Of a stretch of DNA of 40,178 nucleotides, positions 1 to 9,722 are shown piece after piece (position 1 is the first letter of the stretch; each line of letters begins with the position of its first letter). The position numbers were made by a program, and so were the translations under genes. This DNA is from Methylococcales bacterium (GTDB taxonomy: Bacteria; Pseudomonadota; Gammaproteobacteria; Methylococcales; Methylomonadaceae), in NCBI GenBank assembly GCA_003584875.1, contig QVQD01000171.1, positions 1-40,178 of the forward strand, given 5' to 3'. A model generated the notes under the pieces. The model saw only the letters and a list, made by a program, of their open reading frames with translations, was not told where the DNA came from and ran no database searches.

Positions 1-758
1 TTTTCACCTTCAATCTTGCCTTCAATCTTGCCTTCACTCTTACCATCAGCAAACGCAGTATCAGTGACTGCTTTTGCCTCATTGTAGGACAGCACGCTTT
101 TTAAATAGTCATCATATTGCTCAGTACTCAAATGCGATACCTCAGCGATATCAAAGCCTTTCTGAAAGACGGGTTCGTTTAGAATGACAGGAATATGATC
201 CATATCTTCTAAATGTTTTAAGAAGTACACCCACTTGTCAAAATGGCTTTCTAGTTCATGTTCTGTTTTATTGAACAACGGCATTTGCAAGAATTTAAAA
301 TGCAATTTATCGTAGAAAACATCCCCATCTTGATCTTTTAAACAGACATCACGTCTAAATTTACGCTCGTCTTCTTGTTCATCGTAAATAAAATCCAAAA
401 TGGCAATGAAATATACTGGCAGTAAACGAAAATCCCATACACCTTTTTGGCCTTGCTCACGAATCGGAAATGTCGAATAAAACAAAGACCGATCTTTGAA
501 AAAATGCATTTTAGCTTTTTGCATTTCGACGATAAATCGCTCACCGCTAGCGCTTTCACAGTAGATGTCAAAAATAGCTTTGCGCTCTTCAACAGTACTT
601 GAGAAGTTTTCTGGATTCTTAAAACTAAGCTGTGCAATTTGGTGATGAGTCGGCAAGAGCTGATTAAGGAAATCAATCAATAAGTCTTTGCTACCTTCTT
701 CACCAAAAAGCTTTTTGAAGCCAAAGTCAGTATAGGGATTGAAATATTTGCTAATCAT
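1..758 (-). CDS. Rpn/PDDEXK_2-family transposase-nuclease (3' end outside window)
   Basis: The reading frame is open from an ATG at 758 down to base 1, giving at least 252 residues; the C-terminus lies off the left edge. The N-terminus (MISKYFNPYTDFGFKKLFGE) is typical of the Rpn / PD-(D/E)XK transposase family, whose E. coli members are DNA endonucleases that promote recA-independent recombination. The likely catalytic residues are visible: D64 in the FDIY strand, then E78-x-Q80-K81 (VEMQKAK). Residues from about 243 onward become a short repeat (EGKIEGKIEG), usual for the variable tail of this family. No clear Shine-Dalgarno sequence precedes the ATG. It stands alone beside repeat-rich DNA and may be an independent mobile-type gene. 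The family call is firm; activity cannot be judged without the C-terminus. Confidence 0.85.
   Translation of the reverse strand, partial: MISKYFNPYTDFGFKKLFGEEGSKDLLIDFLNQLLPTHHQIAQLSFKNPENFSSTVEERKAIFDIYCESASGERFIVEMQKAKMHFFKDRSLFYSTFPIREQGQKGVWDFRLLPVYFIAILDFIYDEQEDERKFRRDVCLKDQDGDVFYDKLHFKFLQMPLFNKTEHELESHFDKWVYFLKHLEDMDHIPVILNEPVFQKGFDIAEVSHLSTEQYDDYLKSVLSYNEAKAVTDTAFADGKSEGKIEGKIEGE
7..42. repeat. 12-bp tandem repeat inside the Rpn-family gene
   Basis: Two exact copies of CCTTCAATCTTG (7-18, 19-30) and a diverged third copy (31-42) encode an EGKI-type repeat on the minus strand. The unit is a multiple of three, so gain or loss of units would keep the frame. The array may continue past the window edge. 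Confidence 0.8.
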
Positions 759-988
759 GAATGGCTATAACTGGAATGGATATTATTGTTAATGACATAA
801 TACCACGACACACAAGAAGCCCCAAAACTAGAGCATGTCATTCACTAGACATCACATCATTCCAATGAAAACCAAAAAATAATCGAATCAGGCCTAATGC
901 CATTGTAAATATAACTTTACTCTGACCCCAGTTATTACAACCATCATGAAAAGATCCCCTAGATATGGGATCATGTGTCAAAACAATC

Positions 989-1139
989 GGATGCGACCCA
1001 ATGTCATTAAGTTAAGGGCTGGGGAAAAGCAAATAATCTGTAGGGGCGAATTTGTTGCCCAGTAACTCAGTCATCAAGGATACTGGGCGAATGTGTCGCC
1101 CCTACAAATCCTTAACTTAATGACATTGGGATGCGACCC
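989..1139. mobile_element. MITE-like inverted-repeat element flanked by 11-bp direct repeats
   Basis: Perfect 21-bp inverted repeats lie at 997-1017 and 1110-1130. Inside them is a second, imperfect palindrome (GTAGGGGCGAAT... / ...GTCGCCCCTAC, about 1041-1105). Outside, GGATGCGACCC occurs in direct orientation at 989-999 and 1129-1139. The direct repeat overlaps the palindrome ends, so the true target duplication could be 9-11 bp. No coding capacity. A diverged half-copy is at about 25964-26012. This is most of what the 718-bp gap between the Rpn-family gene and the 70-residue gene contains. Confidence 0.7.
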
Positions 1140-1301
1140 TTTTATTCTTGTCAATCGTAACCCAAAGATCTTCGTACTCCCTTAGTTGTAAAATGTAACG
1201 ATAATTCAATTTTAAATATGCAGATGACTAGACTCGCAAGAAAGAGGACTGGAGGTTTTAATATAACTAACGATTTTATCGCACCCGGACAAATATCTAA
1301 T

Positions 1302-1330
1302 CATTCCCACGCGGAGTATGGCAACGATAA
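1302..1330. repeat. Degenerate palindromic repeat (TTCCCACGC type)
   Basis: CATTCCCACGCGGAG followed by a degraded complementary arm (TATGGCAACGATAA) resembles the TTCCCACGC...GCGTGGGAA palindromes scattered in many gammaproteobacteria. Related sequence also occurs inside the three MITE copies. It overlaps a weak 79-codon ORF, which argues that the ORF is not a gene. Confidence 0.4.
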
Positions 1331-1476
1331 ATATTTTCTATTATTTAAAACCGATAAAAGAATTTCCCCCACAACTCATCATTTAATTACCCGAACTGTT
1401 ATTTTTTACTTTACATGTGACTTTGTTACGATTTTAATATTATCTTTATATTGTTAAATCGATCGAGGCTATACAA

Positions 1477-1689
1477 ATGTCTAAAGCATCTTCTAAAGCA
1501 GACACTACTCACAATCCAGAAACTGGAGATGAAGACATTTTTGAAGGCGGTGAATTTGCTTCTTTAACTGAAAGCTTAGAAGAAGTTGACGTTAAAAGAG
1601 ACGCCCGCCGAAAAATTGAAATCTATTGGGAAAAAAAGCGTTTAAAAGAGCAATTTGATGATTTTGATGAATCAGAATTTGGCTTTTAA
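1477..1689 (+). CDS. Small acidic protein, PA3496-like
   Basis: This 70-residue acidic protein has a disordered N-terminal half and a charged helical C-terminal half (RRKIEIYWEKKRLKEQFDDF). The motif resembles the small family annotated after Pseudomonas PA3496 as putative envelope integrity proteins; I recognise it only from the C-terminal pattern. GAGG lies 9 bases before the ATG. The stop codon overlaps the stop of the convergent pncC gene within TTTAAG, so the two transcripts meet tail to tail with no space for a separate terminator. No signal peptide or membrane segment is seen, which makes a direct envelope role uncertain. Confidence 0.75.
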   Translation: MSKASSKADTTHNPETGDEDIFEGGEFASLTESLEEVDVKRDARRKIEIYWEKKRLKEQFDDFDESEFGF

Positions 1690-2174
1690 GCTTTAATTGA
1701 ATCCGCCAAGCCTTTAAGAGCTATCACTACGGTTTGGCGTCTAATTTCTTGTCTATCACCGCTAAGATTTTCTTGTAGCACTTTATAACCATTAAGCCTA
1801 CTTGTCCAAGCAACAAATACTGTACCGACTGGTTTTTGCTTCGTTCCTCCGCTAGGCCCTGCGATACCTGTTACTGCTAACGCAAAATCAGCATCACTAT
1901 GAATCAAAGCTCCTGTAACCATTTCCGATACCGTTTCAGCACTCACTGCCCCATAAAGCTCTAATGTTAGAGGATTTACTCCAAGCATTTGTATTTTTGC
2001 AGCGTTACTGTAGGTTACAAAGCCTCTATCAAACCAAAGTGAACTTCCAGACACATCGGTTAATGCTTGCGAAATCCAGCCCCCTGTGCAAGATTCAGCA
2101 GTTACCAGCTTCTTTTGTTGTGTTTGCAATGCGTGCCCAACAATTTGAGCTAGTGTAAAAATTTCATGATCCAT
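1686..2174 (-). CDS. pncC: Nicotinamide-nucleotide amidohydrolase (CinA C-terminal domain)
   Basis: This protein would deamidate nicotinamide mononucleotide to nicotinate mononucleotide in cytosolic pyridine nucleotide recycling. It is a stand-alone CinA C-terminal domain of 162 residues. Family motifs are clear: TAESCTGG near the N-terminus, GAVSAETVSEM in the middle, then AVTGIAGPSGGTKQKPVGTV. The frame is open upstream to 2225, but I choose the ATG at 2174: GAAGG stands 8 bases before it and family homology starts there. The longer start would run across the mutS start codon. It is divergent from mutS with 36 bp between start codons. Confidence 0.93.
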   Translation of the reverse strand: MDHEIFTLAQIVGHALQTQQKKLVTAESCTGGWISQALTDVSGSSLWFDRGFVTYSNAAKIQMLGVNPLTLELYGAVSAETVSEMVTGALIHSDADFALAVTGIAGPSGGTKQKPVGTVFVAWTSRLNGYKVLQENLSGDRQEIRRQTVVIALKGLADSIKA

Positions 2175-2210
2175 GATGTGACCTTCGTTAACTTCGGCTA
2201 AAATAGCATA

Positions 2211-4790
2211 ATGACAATAAAACAAACATCACATGCCCCAAACACCCCGATGATGCAGCAATATTTGCGTATCAAAGCGGATCACCCCGATACCTTATTA
2301 TTTTATCGTATGGGCGATTTTTATGAACTATTCTTTGACGATGCCAAGCAAGCATCTCAATTACTCGATATTACTTTAACCAGCCGAGGTCAATCAGCAG
2401 GCTTACCTATTCCCATGGCAGGCATCCCCTATCACTCAGCTGAAGGTTATTTAGCTAAGTTATTAAAAAAAGGCGTCTCAGTTGCTATATGTGAACAAAT
2501 TGGAAATCCTGCGACCACTAAAGGACCAGTCGAACGTAAAGTCGTTCGCATAGTAACACCTGGTACAGTTACCGATGAAGCCTTATTGGATGATCGAAAA
2601 GATAATTTACTCGTTGCAATCAGTTCAGTAGCCAATAATGACCAACAATACGGCATTGCCAGTTTAGATTTAACCAGTGGCCGTTTTATTTTGCAACAAG
2701 TCGATTCAAAAGATCAATTATTGAGTGAATTAGGCCGCTTAAATCCAGCCGAACTACTTTTTAGTGAAGACTGGCAATTACCCGCCAGCTTACAATCACG
2801 CAGCGGTTTATGCCGTCGCTTACCTTGGCATTTTGATTTAGAAAGCGCTAGACAACGCATATTACAACAATTTAATACTTTAGACTTAAAGGGTTTTGGT
2901 TGTGAAAACTTAACTAGCGCTATCTCTGCAGCTGGGGCATTATTGCTCTATGTTAAAGAAACCCAGCAGACTGCCCTGCCCCATATCCAAGGCATTTGTA
3001 CTGAAAATACTGACGACAGCATTATACTTGACGCCTCCAGTCGACGAAATCTTGAATTGGATTATCATCCTTCGGGGCAATTACAATACACATTGTTTGG
3101 TGTTTTGGATAAAACCTCCACAGCGATGGGCAGTCGCTGCCTAAGACGCTGGATCAATCGACCATTACGTGATGTTCAGTGCCTCAATGATCGTTACGCC
3201 TGTATCGAAAATTTACTAAAAGATAGTCTCTATCAAGCCCTACAAAACCAATTACGTCGAGTAGGTGATATTGAACGCATCAGTTCACGTATCGCCTTAA
3301 AATCAGCGCGTCCTCGTGACTTATTAGTGCTACGTTCAACCTTGGCAGTGTTACCCGAATTACAACAAAGTTTGGCAACTAGCGATAATTCGCAACTGAC
3401 TCATATTGCCCAGCAAATAGACGAACATCCTGAAATTTTAGGTTTGCTACAAAAAGCTTTAATTGATAATCCACCCGTGCTTATTCGCGATGGGGGTGTT
3501 ATTGCTCCAGGCTACCATCAAGATTTAGATGAGCTAAGAAACTTAAGCCAAAACGCTGATCAGTTCCTGATTGACATGGAAAACAGGGAGAAAGCGGCTA
3601 CCGGCATTAGTACGCTTAAAGTTAACTATAATCGTGTCCATGGTTATTACATTGAAATATCACACTTACACGCCGATAAAATACCGCTACATTACACGCG
3701 CAAACAAACGCTAAAAGGTGCAGAACGTTATATTACTGAAGAATTAAAAAGCTTTGAAGACAAGGTGCTTAGCGCAAAAGATAAAGCCTTGTCTTTTGAG
3801 AAATTTCTTTACGAAGAATTACTTAACATTATCGCTGCGGACTTAATCCCATTACAACAGTGTGCAGCGGCTCTTGCGGAACTAGATGTTATTAATACTT
3901 TTGCCGAACGTGCAGTGACTCTAAATTTATCTGCGCCTACTTTGACAAATGAGCCTGGCATAAATATTGAGGGTGGACGCCATTTGGTCATTGAACAGGT
4001 CTCTGACATTCCTTTTGTGCCTAATGATTTACTTTTTACAGATCAACGCAGAATGTTAGTCGTTACAGGCCCCAATATGGGCGGTAAATCAACCTATATG
4101 CGCCAAGCTGCACTCATTGTGTTAATCGCTCACATTGGCAGCTATGTGCCAGCTAAACAATTAATCTGCGGGCCTATCGATAAAATATATACCCGCATAG
4201 GCGCTTCAGATGATTTATCAAGTGGGCGCTCTACTTTTATGGTGGAAATGTCAGAAACAGCTAATATCTTGCATAATGCCACAGAAAAAAGCTTGATACT
4301 CATGGATGAAATAGGCCGAGGTACCAGTACTTTTGATGGCTTATCTTTAGCGTGGGCTTGTGCAGATCATTTGGCTAAAAAAACCAAAGCCTTTACTCTG
4401 TTTGCTACTCATTATTTTGAACTCACTACGCTAGCCGATGAACAAGATATCATCTATAACGTACATTTGGATGCGATGGAACACGGAGACAAAATCATCT
4501 TTTTACATGCCGTTAAAGACGGCCCTGCCAATCAAAGTTATGGCTTGCAAGTCGCCGCTTTAGCGGGTGTACCTAAATCAGTCATTGAAAAAGCAAAAAC
4601 TAAATTACGGCATTTAGAAGATCATGCTTATAAAGAACAACAAAGTGCAACTGACGTAAAGCAACTGGACTTATTTTCATCGCCAGAAGATCACCCTGCC
4701 GTTACTTTGCTAGAAGAAACGCTACCAGATGATCTTAGCCCAAAACAAGCCTTAGATTTACTTTATAAGCTTAAGGCTTTAGTGGTATAG
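2211..4790 (+). CDS. mutS: DNA mismatch repair protein MutS
   Basis: MutS recognises mismatches and small loops as a dimer, then recruits MutL in an ATP-dependent way. The 859 residues match the usual length of about 850. The mismatch-reading F-x-E motif is F37-Y38-E39 in GDFYELF, with Phe37 as the stacking residue. The ABC ATPase domain has Walker [10 protein letters not shown] (620-628), Walker [13 protein letters not shown] near 700, and the ATHYFEL switch region. The C-terminus ([15 protein letters not shown]) is the tetramerisation motif of full-length MutS. The ATG lies 13 bases after a TAAAAT that may be its -10 element. No disruption is seen. Confidence 0.98.
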   Translation: MTIKQTSHAPNTPMMQQYLRIKADHPDTLLFYRMGDFYELFFDDAKQASQLLDITLTSRGQSAGLPIPMAGIPYHSAEGYLAKLLKKGVSVAICEQIGNPATTKGPVERKVVRIVTPGTVTDEALLDDRKDNLLVAISSVANNDQQYGIASLDLTSGRFILQQVDSKDQLLSELGRLNPAELLFSEDWQLPASLQSRSGLCRRLPWHFDLESARQRILQQFNTLDLKGFGCENLTSAISAAGALLLYVKETQQTALPHIQGICTENTDDSIILDASSRRNLELDYHPSGQLQYTLFGVLDKTSTAMGSRCLRRWINRPLRDVQCLNDRYACIENLLKDSLYQALQNQLRRVGDIERISSRIALKSARPRDLLVLRSTLAVLPELQQSLATSDNSQLTHIAQQIDEHPEILGLLQKALIDNPPVLIRDGGVIAPGYHQDLDELRNLSQNADQFLIDMENREKAATGISTLKVNYNRVHGYYIEISHLHADKIPLHYTRKQTLKGAERYITEELKSFEDKVLSAKDKALSFEKFLYEELLNIIAADLIPLQQCAAALAELDVINTFAERAVTLNLSAPTLTNEPGINIEGGRHLVIEQVSDIPFVPNDLLFTDQRRMLVVTGPNMGGKSTYMRQAALIVLIAHIGSYVPAKQLICGPIDKIYTRIGASDDLSSGRSTFMVEMSETANILHNATEKSLILMDEIGRGTSTFDGLSLAWACADHLAKKTKAFTLFATHYFELTTLADEQDIIYNVHLDAMEHGDKIIFLHAVKDGPANQSYGLQVAALAGVPKSVIEKAKTKLRHLEDHAYKEQQSATDVKQLDLFSSPEDHPAVTLLEETLPDDLSPKQALDLLYKLKALVV

Positions 4791-4830
4791 GTATAGCTAT
4801 CTAGATCAGTTTTAAATAAAGTGCTGAAGT

Positions 4831-5244
4831 GTAGGATGGATAAGCGATAAAGACTGTGAAAGTATTCTTTTTTCCCCCTCTTTAGCCGTAGGTATCTTCA
4901 CAAGTTTCTTATCGGCGTGGAAACGATAAAAATCACCGTTGGGTTGTATTGCATACGCCCAATATCGAAAGTCCAATGTTATAGAGCTTATTTTATAAGG
5001 GCGTATGCAATACGCCCCTACGATCTTCACCACAATGTTATCGTTCTGCGTGGGAATGCTAACAATTATTTTTGTAGATACCTATGCTCTTTAGCAAAGA
5101 GGGGTTAAGGCAGATTTGGGCTATTAAAAATAATCATTAAATATTATTAGCCTATAACACAAAAAATCCCCTCAGCCCCCCTTTTACAAAGGGGGAAGCT
5201 AAAATCACAATACTTTCACAGTCTCTGGCGCTTATCCACCCTAC
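4831..5244. repeat. Family B long inverted-repeat element, interrupted by a MITE
   Basis: Two 36-bp imperfect inverted arms (4831-4866 and 5209-5244) share GTAGG-TGGATAAGCG and GACTGTGAAAGTATT. Between them are inner palindromic pieces of the type CCCCTCTTT...AAAGAGGGG. Removing the inserted MITE and one copy of its 9-bp duplication leaves about 205 bp, close to the 225-bp relative downstream of gyrA. Short ORFs inside (4812-5108) are artefacts of the repeats. With the palindrome at 5268 this fills the mutS-oadB gap. Confidence 0.75.
4887..5086 (+). mobile_element. MITE copy 1 (200 bp) with 9-bp target duplication
   Basis: The ends are imperfect terminal inverted repeats: CGTAGGTATCTTCACAA on the left, and on the right the reverse complement of CATAGGTATCTACA. 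CTCTTTAGC occurs directly outside both ends (4878-4886 and 5087-5095), a perfect 9-bp target duplication. The middle carries two GGCGTATGCAATACGCC-type palindromes separated by a spacer of about 45 bp. No transposase is encoded, so movement must have been in trans. It is inserted within the family B element. Confidence 0.88.
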
Positions 5245-5267
5245 AAAAACTTAACTGTGGGCATCAA

Positions 5268-5348
5268 GTAGCCTCGATGAAACGCAGTGGAATCGAGCAA
5301 ATCGGAGCTCAGTAAATACTCGATTCCGCGTTGCTTCATCGAGGCTAC
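5268..5348. repeat. 81-bp palindromic repeat, possible oadB terminator
   Basis: GTAGCCTCGATGAAACGCAG... pairs with ...TTGCTTCATCGAGGCTAC to form a long imperfect hairpin with an inner GGAATCGAG/CTCGATTCC arm. It resembles the widespread GTAGCCCGGATGAAGCGCAG repeat of gammaproteobacteria. It begins 15 bases beyond the oadB stop codon, so it could end or protect the oad transcript, although it lacks a T tract. Confidence 0.7.
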
Positions 5349-5363
5349 GGACTGATAGCTGAT

Positions 5364-6491
5364 TTATTTAACCAAACTTAACAAGACACCGGCAGCAACC
5401 GCAGACCCAATAACACCCGCAACATTAGGTCCCATTGCATGCATTAATAAGAAGTTATGCGGATTACTTTCTAAACCTAGCTTATTGGCAACTCTAGCCG
5501 CCATAGGTACTGCAGACACACCAGCCGCGCCAATCAATGGATTAATGGGCGTATCACTAAATCTATTCATAATTTTTGCCATAATAACCCCAGAAGCGGT
5601 ACCGATGGCAAAAGCGACAGCACCTAAGGCTAAAATACCCAAGGTTTGTAATTGTAAAAATGCGGCTGCGCTGAGCTTAGAACCCACAGCTAAGCCTAAA
5701 AATATAGTCACTATATTAATCAGCTCGTTTTGAGCCGTTTGACTTAAACGCTCTACAACGCCACAGGCATTCATTAAATTACCTAAGGCAAACATACCTA
5801 TTAAGGGCGTAGCAGAAGGTAGTAAAAGTATAGATAACACGAGCAACATTAATGGAAAAACAATCTTTTCAGTTTTGCTAACCACACGCATTTGCTTCAT
5901 TTCAATTTTGCGTTCATCTTCTGTAGTTAAGGCACGCATAATCGGAGGCTGAATTAGAGGAACTAAGGCCATGTATGAATAAGCTGCAACAGCGATAGCG
6001 CCCAATAAATCAGGTGCTAATTTTGAAGCGACATAAATAGCAGTAGGGCCATCAGCTCCTCCAATAATGCCAATAGCGGCAGCATCTTTCAAACTAAATT
6101 CTAGTCCTGGCACCACGTTAAGGGCTAACGCGCCTAGCAAAGAAGCAAATATACCAAATTGCGCGGCCGCTCCTAATAATAAAGTTTTAGGATTGGCCAA
6201 CATAGGACCAAAATCAGTCATTGCCCCAACACCCATAAAAATGAGTAGAGGGAATATACCGGCTTTAATTCCAAAATAAAGGTAAGACAATAAACCACCC
6301 TCTTCAGCTATACCTGCCACAGGTATATTACTGAGTATGGCTCCAAAACCTATGGGTAGTAATAAAAGTGGCTCGAAGCCTTTTTTAATTGCCAAAAACA
6401 ATAACAAAAAGCCAACCAACATCATAAATGCCTGGCCACTCGTAAAATTATACAGACCAGTGCTTTGCCAGAGTGCCGTCAAATTTTCCAT
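5364..6491 (-). CDS. oadB: Na+-pumping oxaloacetate decarboxylase, beta subunit
   Basis: This is the membrane subunit that decarboxylates carboxybiotin and couples the reaction to Na+ export. The 375 residues are highly hydrophobic with about nine or more membrane segments. The conserved [10 protein letters not shown] signature, with the Na+-site aspartate near residue 147, is present, as are the late motifs [18 protein letters not shown] and [14 protein letters not shown]. The frame is open upstream to 6581, but homology starts at MENLTALW, so I use the ATG at 6491; AGAGAAA ahead of it is a weak Shine-Dalgarno. It follows oadA by 28 bp, as the last gene of oadG-oadA-oadB. A related methylmalonyl-CoA or glutaconyl-CoA decarboxylase beta subunit is unlikely given the OadA partner. 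Confidence 0.95.
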   Translation of the reverse strand: MENLTALWQSTGLYNFTSGQAFMMLVGFLLLFLAIKKGFEPLLLLPIGFGAILSNIPVAGIAEEGGLLSYLYFGIKAGIFPLLIFMGVGAMTDFGPMLANPKTLLLGAAAQFGIFASLLGALALNVVPGLEFSLKDAAAIGIIGGADGPTAIYVASKLAPDLLGAIAVAAYSYMALVPLIQPPIMRALTTEDERKIEMKQMRVVSKTEKIVFPLMLLVLSILLLPSATPLIGMFALGNLMNACGVVERLSQTAQNELINIVTIFLGLAVGSKLSAAAFLQLQTLGILALGAVAFAIGTASGVIMAKIMNRFSDTPINPLIGAAGVSAVPMAARVANKLGLESNPHNFLLMHAMGPNVAGVIGSAVAAGVLLSLVK

Positions 6492-6519
6492 AATATTTCT
6501 CTTAATGCAACATTTTGAG

Positions 6520-8307
6520 CTATAAAGAAACCAAGGCGTTACCACCAGCGACAGCGCCGCCTTCCTTGATATGAACTGCACTCACTATGCCGCTAAATTT
6601 AGATCTAACTTCTGTTTCCATTTTCATGGCTTCCATAATAACAACCACATCACCTTCTGCTACAGTGCTACCCACTTCAACAAGAATTTTAAGGATATTG
6701 CCTGCCATTGGCGCATAAACTTCAGCACCTGACGAAACGATTGGCTCTATAACAGTATTTTCAGTAACTGTAGGCTTTATAGCTAATGGAGTACCAGGAG
6801 GACCGACAATGACATTAAAGTTTCTACCATCGACGTTAACAATATAGGCTTGTGTAGCAGAGTTAACCGCTGAGGGTTTAACAGGCGCTTCTGAACTAAT
6901 GGCAGCAACATCTGGCGCAGCTTCAAAAGCAGAAGCATTTCCACGATTAACTAAGAATTTCCAGCCGACTTGAGCAAACATGCCGTTAATTAAAGCATCT
7001 TCTTCAATATCATTAGATAGCTTTACATTTTCAGACAAGGCTTTTTCTTTGACTTCAGTAATCAACTTATCCATTTCTGGTTCGATTAAATCCGCTGGCC
7101 TACAAGTTATTGCTTTCGCACCATCTAGCACTCTATCTTGCAATTGTTTGTTAACCGGTGCGGGAGTTGCCCCATATTCACCCTTTAACACCCCCGCTGT
7201 TTCTTTGGTTATAGTTTTATAGCGCTCACCGTTCAAGACATTCATCACGGCTTGGGTACCTACGATTTGTGAAGTAGGCGTTACGAGAGGAATGAAGCCT
7301 AAATCTTCACGCACACGAGGGATTTCATGCATCACTTCATCAAACTTATCTGCAGCCCCTTGCTCTTTTAATTGACTTTCCATGTTGGTCAACATGCCAC
7401 CAGGCACTTGAGAAATTAAAATACGTCCATCAACACCTTTTAGGCTGCCTTCATATTGAGCATACTTTTTACGAATATCTCTGAAATAATGCGCAATTTC
7501 CTCTAATTTAGCCAAATCCAAACCAGTAGAACGACCCGTACCTTCAAGACTAGCAACGATAGTCTCAGTAGCACTATGACCATAAGTCATACTCATGGAA
7601 GAAATAGCGGTATCAACGTTATCGATACCTGCTTCAGCCGCTTTAATCAACGTGGCAACACTTAAACCAGTAGTGGCATGACAATGAAGATGAATGGGGA
7701 TTTTTGTACTTTTCTTTAGACGACTCACTAATTCATAAGCATCATAAGGCTTTAATAAACCTGCCATGTCTTTAATACAAATTGAATGAGCACCCATATC
7801 TTCAATCTGCTTACCTAAATCCACCCAAACATTAAGAGTATGGACTGGGCTTGTGGTGTAAGAAATTGTACCTTGAGCATGCGCATCAGTATTCAACACC
7901 GCTTTAACAGCATGTTCAATATTACGCATATCATTCATGGCATCAAAAATCCTAAAGACATCAATACCATTAACAGCACTACGCTCTACAAATTTATCAA
8001 CGACATCATCAGCATAATGCCGATATCCTAAAAGGTTCTGGCCTCTTAACAACATTTGTTGAGGCGTATTAGGCATGGCGGTTTTTAATAAACGCAATCT
8101 TTCCCAGGGATCTTCACCTAAATAACGGATACAAGCATCAAACGTCGCTCCACCCCATGATTCGATAGACCAATAACCTATTTGATCTATTTTTCCACAG
8201 ATTGGGAGCATATCTTCTATGCGTAAACGAGTGGCTAAGATGGATTGATGTGCATCACGTAAAACAACTTCAGTAATGCTTAGGGGCTTTTTTTTATCTT
8301 GGGCCAT
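6520..8307 (-). CDS. oadA: Oxaloacetate decarboxylase, alpha subunit (biotin carrier)
   Basis: This subunit transfers the C4 carboxyl group of oxaloacetate to biotin, giving pyruvate. The 595 residues comprise an HMGL-like carboxyltransferase barrel ([10 protein letters not shown] near 13-22, metal-binding H207-x-H209, active-site K179 in CIKDMAG), a conserved carboxylase middle domain, an Ala/Pro-rich linker near 480-520 and a C-terminal biotinyl domain with the EAMKM motif, biotinylated on Lys562. GGAG lies 11 bases before the ATG. oadG starts 216 bp upstream of it, oadB 28 bp downstream. Pyruvate carboxylase subunit B has the same architecture, but the OadB and OadG neighbours support the Na+ pump. 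Confidence 0.95.
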   Translation of the reverse strand: MAQDKKKPLSITEVVLRDAHQSILATRLRIEDMLPICGKIDQIGYWSIESWGGATFDACIRYLGEDPWERLRLLKTAMPNTPQQMLLRGQNLLGYRHYADDVVDKFVERSAVNGIDVFRIFDAMNDMRNIEHAVKAVLNTDAHAQGTISYTTSPVHTLNVWVDLGKQIEDMGAHSICIKDMAGLLKPYDAYELVSRLKKSTKIPIHLHCHATTGLSVATLIKAAEAGIDNVDTAISSMSMTYGHSATETIVASLEGTGRSTGLDLAKLEEIAHYFRDIRKKYAQYEGSLKGVDGRILISQVPGGMLTNMESQLKEQGAADKFDEVMHEIPRVREDLGFIPLVTPTSQIVGTQAVMNVLNGERYKTITKETAGVLKGEYGATPAPVNKQLQDRVLDGAKAITCRPADLIEPEMDKLITEVKEKALSENVKLSNDIEEDALINGMFAQVGWKFLVNRGNASAFEAAPDVAAISSEAPVKPSAVNSATQAYIVNVDGRNFNVIVGPPGTPLAIKPTVTENTVIEPIVSSGAEVYAPMAGNILKILVEVGSTVAEGDVVVIMEAMKMETEVRSKFSGIVSAVHIKEGGAVAGGNALVSL

Positions 8308-8523
8308 TGTTACTAGTTCTCCGATAACCTTATAAAGGTGTTTAATCTATTGACCTTTTGAGTCGTTCACATTCATTCTATAATAAAAGCTTGATTAAGG
8401 CATTTTCATAATGTTGTCACGGCACTATTACTAGCACCAAAACAGTATTTTCTTAATCTTTAAGGGTTATTTAAAACCAAGATAACCATAAACATTCGGT
8501 ATGTAAATCAGTAATCAGTGCTT

Positions 8524-8760
8524 TTATTGTTGTTTATTACGATGCTGATGCACGGCTGCAGTAATTGCAGCAATAATATTTTTATCAATGCCACTCGATG
8601 AGGTCGCTGCTGTTCCAGCTATGTTTGGCGTTTCTGGAAAAAATCTTTCTATCAACGATGACATCATATTAATGGCAACCACTAACATAGTCAAAAACAG
8701 GAATACTATAGTCATTCCTGCCAACATTAGCTCAATTCCTTTACTCATTAATTCTGTCAT
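8524..8760 (-). CDS. oadG: Oxaloacetate decarboxylase, gamma subunit
   Basis: A 78-residue protein with one N-terminal membrane helix (about residues 10-32, GIELMLAGMTIVFLFLTMLV), then a polar linker and a short C-terminal tail containing HQHRNKQQ. In the Klebsiella enzyme the gamma tail binds Zn2+ and joins the alpha and beta subunits; histidines at the C-terminus fit that. An AGGGG Shine-Dalgarno lies just before the ATG. It is the first gene of the operon; the gap before oadA (8308-8523) shows no other gene. Confidence 0.9.
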   Translation of the reverse strand: MTELMSKGIELMLAGMTIVFLFLTMLVVAINMMSSLIERFFPETPNIAGTAATSSSGIDKNIIAAITAAVHQHRNKQQ

Positions 8761-9119
8761 AATCCCCTGCCTTGTATTGAAACGATTAAATCAACTTTTA
8801 AATCATCAATTCGTGTTTACATTATCCATAAAAGCACATCGCTAAACAAACTAAAAGATAGGTAACTCCCTAGGTTTATAGATTCTTAGGATACACACAA
8901 ATTTTATTGATTAGCCTTAATCCATAATTAATTATCTATTCTATCTAAATTGACCTAGGCATACACATCAAATAACCCGATTAATATTAAACCTGAACAA
9001 TCAGTAAGAACTAAAATACTTAACAAACAACCGAGTTATACAGCCAAATAAAAAAGGCTCTATGTGAATCGTAGCGAGTAATCATTGTGAACTCTTATGA
9101 AGAGTAACAATGTTTTATT

Positions 9120-9185
9120 GTAGGGGCGAATTCATTCGCCAACTACAAAAAGGATTAAATACTTGGCGAATGAATTCGCCCCTAC
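9120..9185. repeat. Family A palindromic repeat (GTAGGGGCGAATT)
   Basis: Perfect 21-bp inverted arms (9120-9140 and 9165-9185) beginning GTAGGGGCGAATTCATTCGC are separated by 24 bp. The same motif recurs in degenerate form at 11163-11229 and inside the element at 989-1139. Apart from this, the small RNA candidate and the inverted repeat at 9603, I see no gene in 8761-9722. Confidence 0.85.
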
Positions 9186-9496
9186 AAGATAATGATCCAC
9201 CTATCAAGGCTTACATCATGCAAGGTATTATCATATAGCGTTTTTGATAATAGATAATATTAATGAATCAATAAACATAAATAATGAAATGGTAAACAAA
9301 AGTTTCACCAATGAGTCGATTTTATTTGAACGCTAGCCAGTAGGATCACATAGAGCCGTAAAAAAGATTAAAAACTTACTTTTAGACAGGGGTAAATAAG
9401 GAGGAATTATAGGGATAACACTACAACCACTTAGTCTGGATGTAGATTCTTGGAAAAGTCTATTTAAGTGCTTAATTTAATGAGAAATAACTTTAT

Positions 9497-9529
9497 AAAA
9501 AAAAGCCCTCCCAATTACTGAGCGGGAGG
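9497..9529 (-). terminator. Intrinsic terminator of the small RNA candidate
   Basis: Reading the minus strand, CCTCCC (9529-9524) pairs with GGGAGG (9512-9507) around an 11-base loop and is followed by a GC base pair region and a run of eight T (9504-9497). No protein gene ends here on this strand, so it must end some other transcript. Confidence 0.8.
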
Positions 9530-9562
9530 ACTTATAGAGGAGGACATTTAGTCAATTCACTT
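9497..9562 (-). ncRNA. Candidate small RNA with two CCUCC (anti-Shine-Dalgarno) motifs
   Basis: On the minus strand two 13-base near-repeats, CTAAATGTCCTCC (from 9551) and CTATAAGTCCTCC (from 9537), are followed by a GC-rich hairpin and eight T residues. The CCTCC cores are complementary to ribosome binding sites. A TATATT at 9574-9569 could be a -10 element, placing the 5' end near 9562 and giving an RNA of roughly 65 nt; the -35 is poor. No protein-coding frame fits. The terminator is clear; the existence and 5' end of the RNA are inference. Confidence 0.5.
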
Positions 9563-9602
9563 TTCGTCAATATAATTGATGAACTTTAAAAATCTTAAAA
9601 AG

Positions 9603-9674
9603 GTTTTGTCCTAACGACTGTGTTAATAAATTACTCGCCAAAGTTGATTTTGTCAAATAATAATTGGACAAAAC
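9603..9674. promoter_or_regulatory. Inverted repeat upstream of the epimerase gene
   Basis: GTTTTGTCC (9603-9611) and GGACAAAAC (9666-9674) are perfect 9-bp inverted repeats 54 bp apart, ending 48 bp before the epimerase ATG. They could be paired operator half-sites for a regulator or a chance match. No convincing -35/-10 pair is seen nearby. Confidence 0.3.
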
Positions 9675-9722
9675 ATGTACAATATTTTTTCTGGAAATCA
9701 TTTACTACTAGAGGAACACGCA

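Noticed and set aside
1218-1457. 79-codon ORF in the gap before the small acidic protein
   Set aside because: It overlaps a degenerate palindromic repeat, has no ribosome binding site, and its translation shows no conserved or compositional pattern of a real protein.
4812-5108. Two opposite-strand ORFs of 63-73 codons
   Set aside because: Both lie in the MITE and family B repeat; the translated motif IRPY/CIRP comes from the palindrome and appears on both strands.
8308-8523. Extra gene between oadG and oadA
   Set aside because: No frame with a start and a ribosome binding site is seen; it is probably untranslated leader or an internal promoter region.
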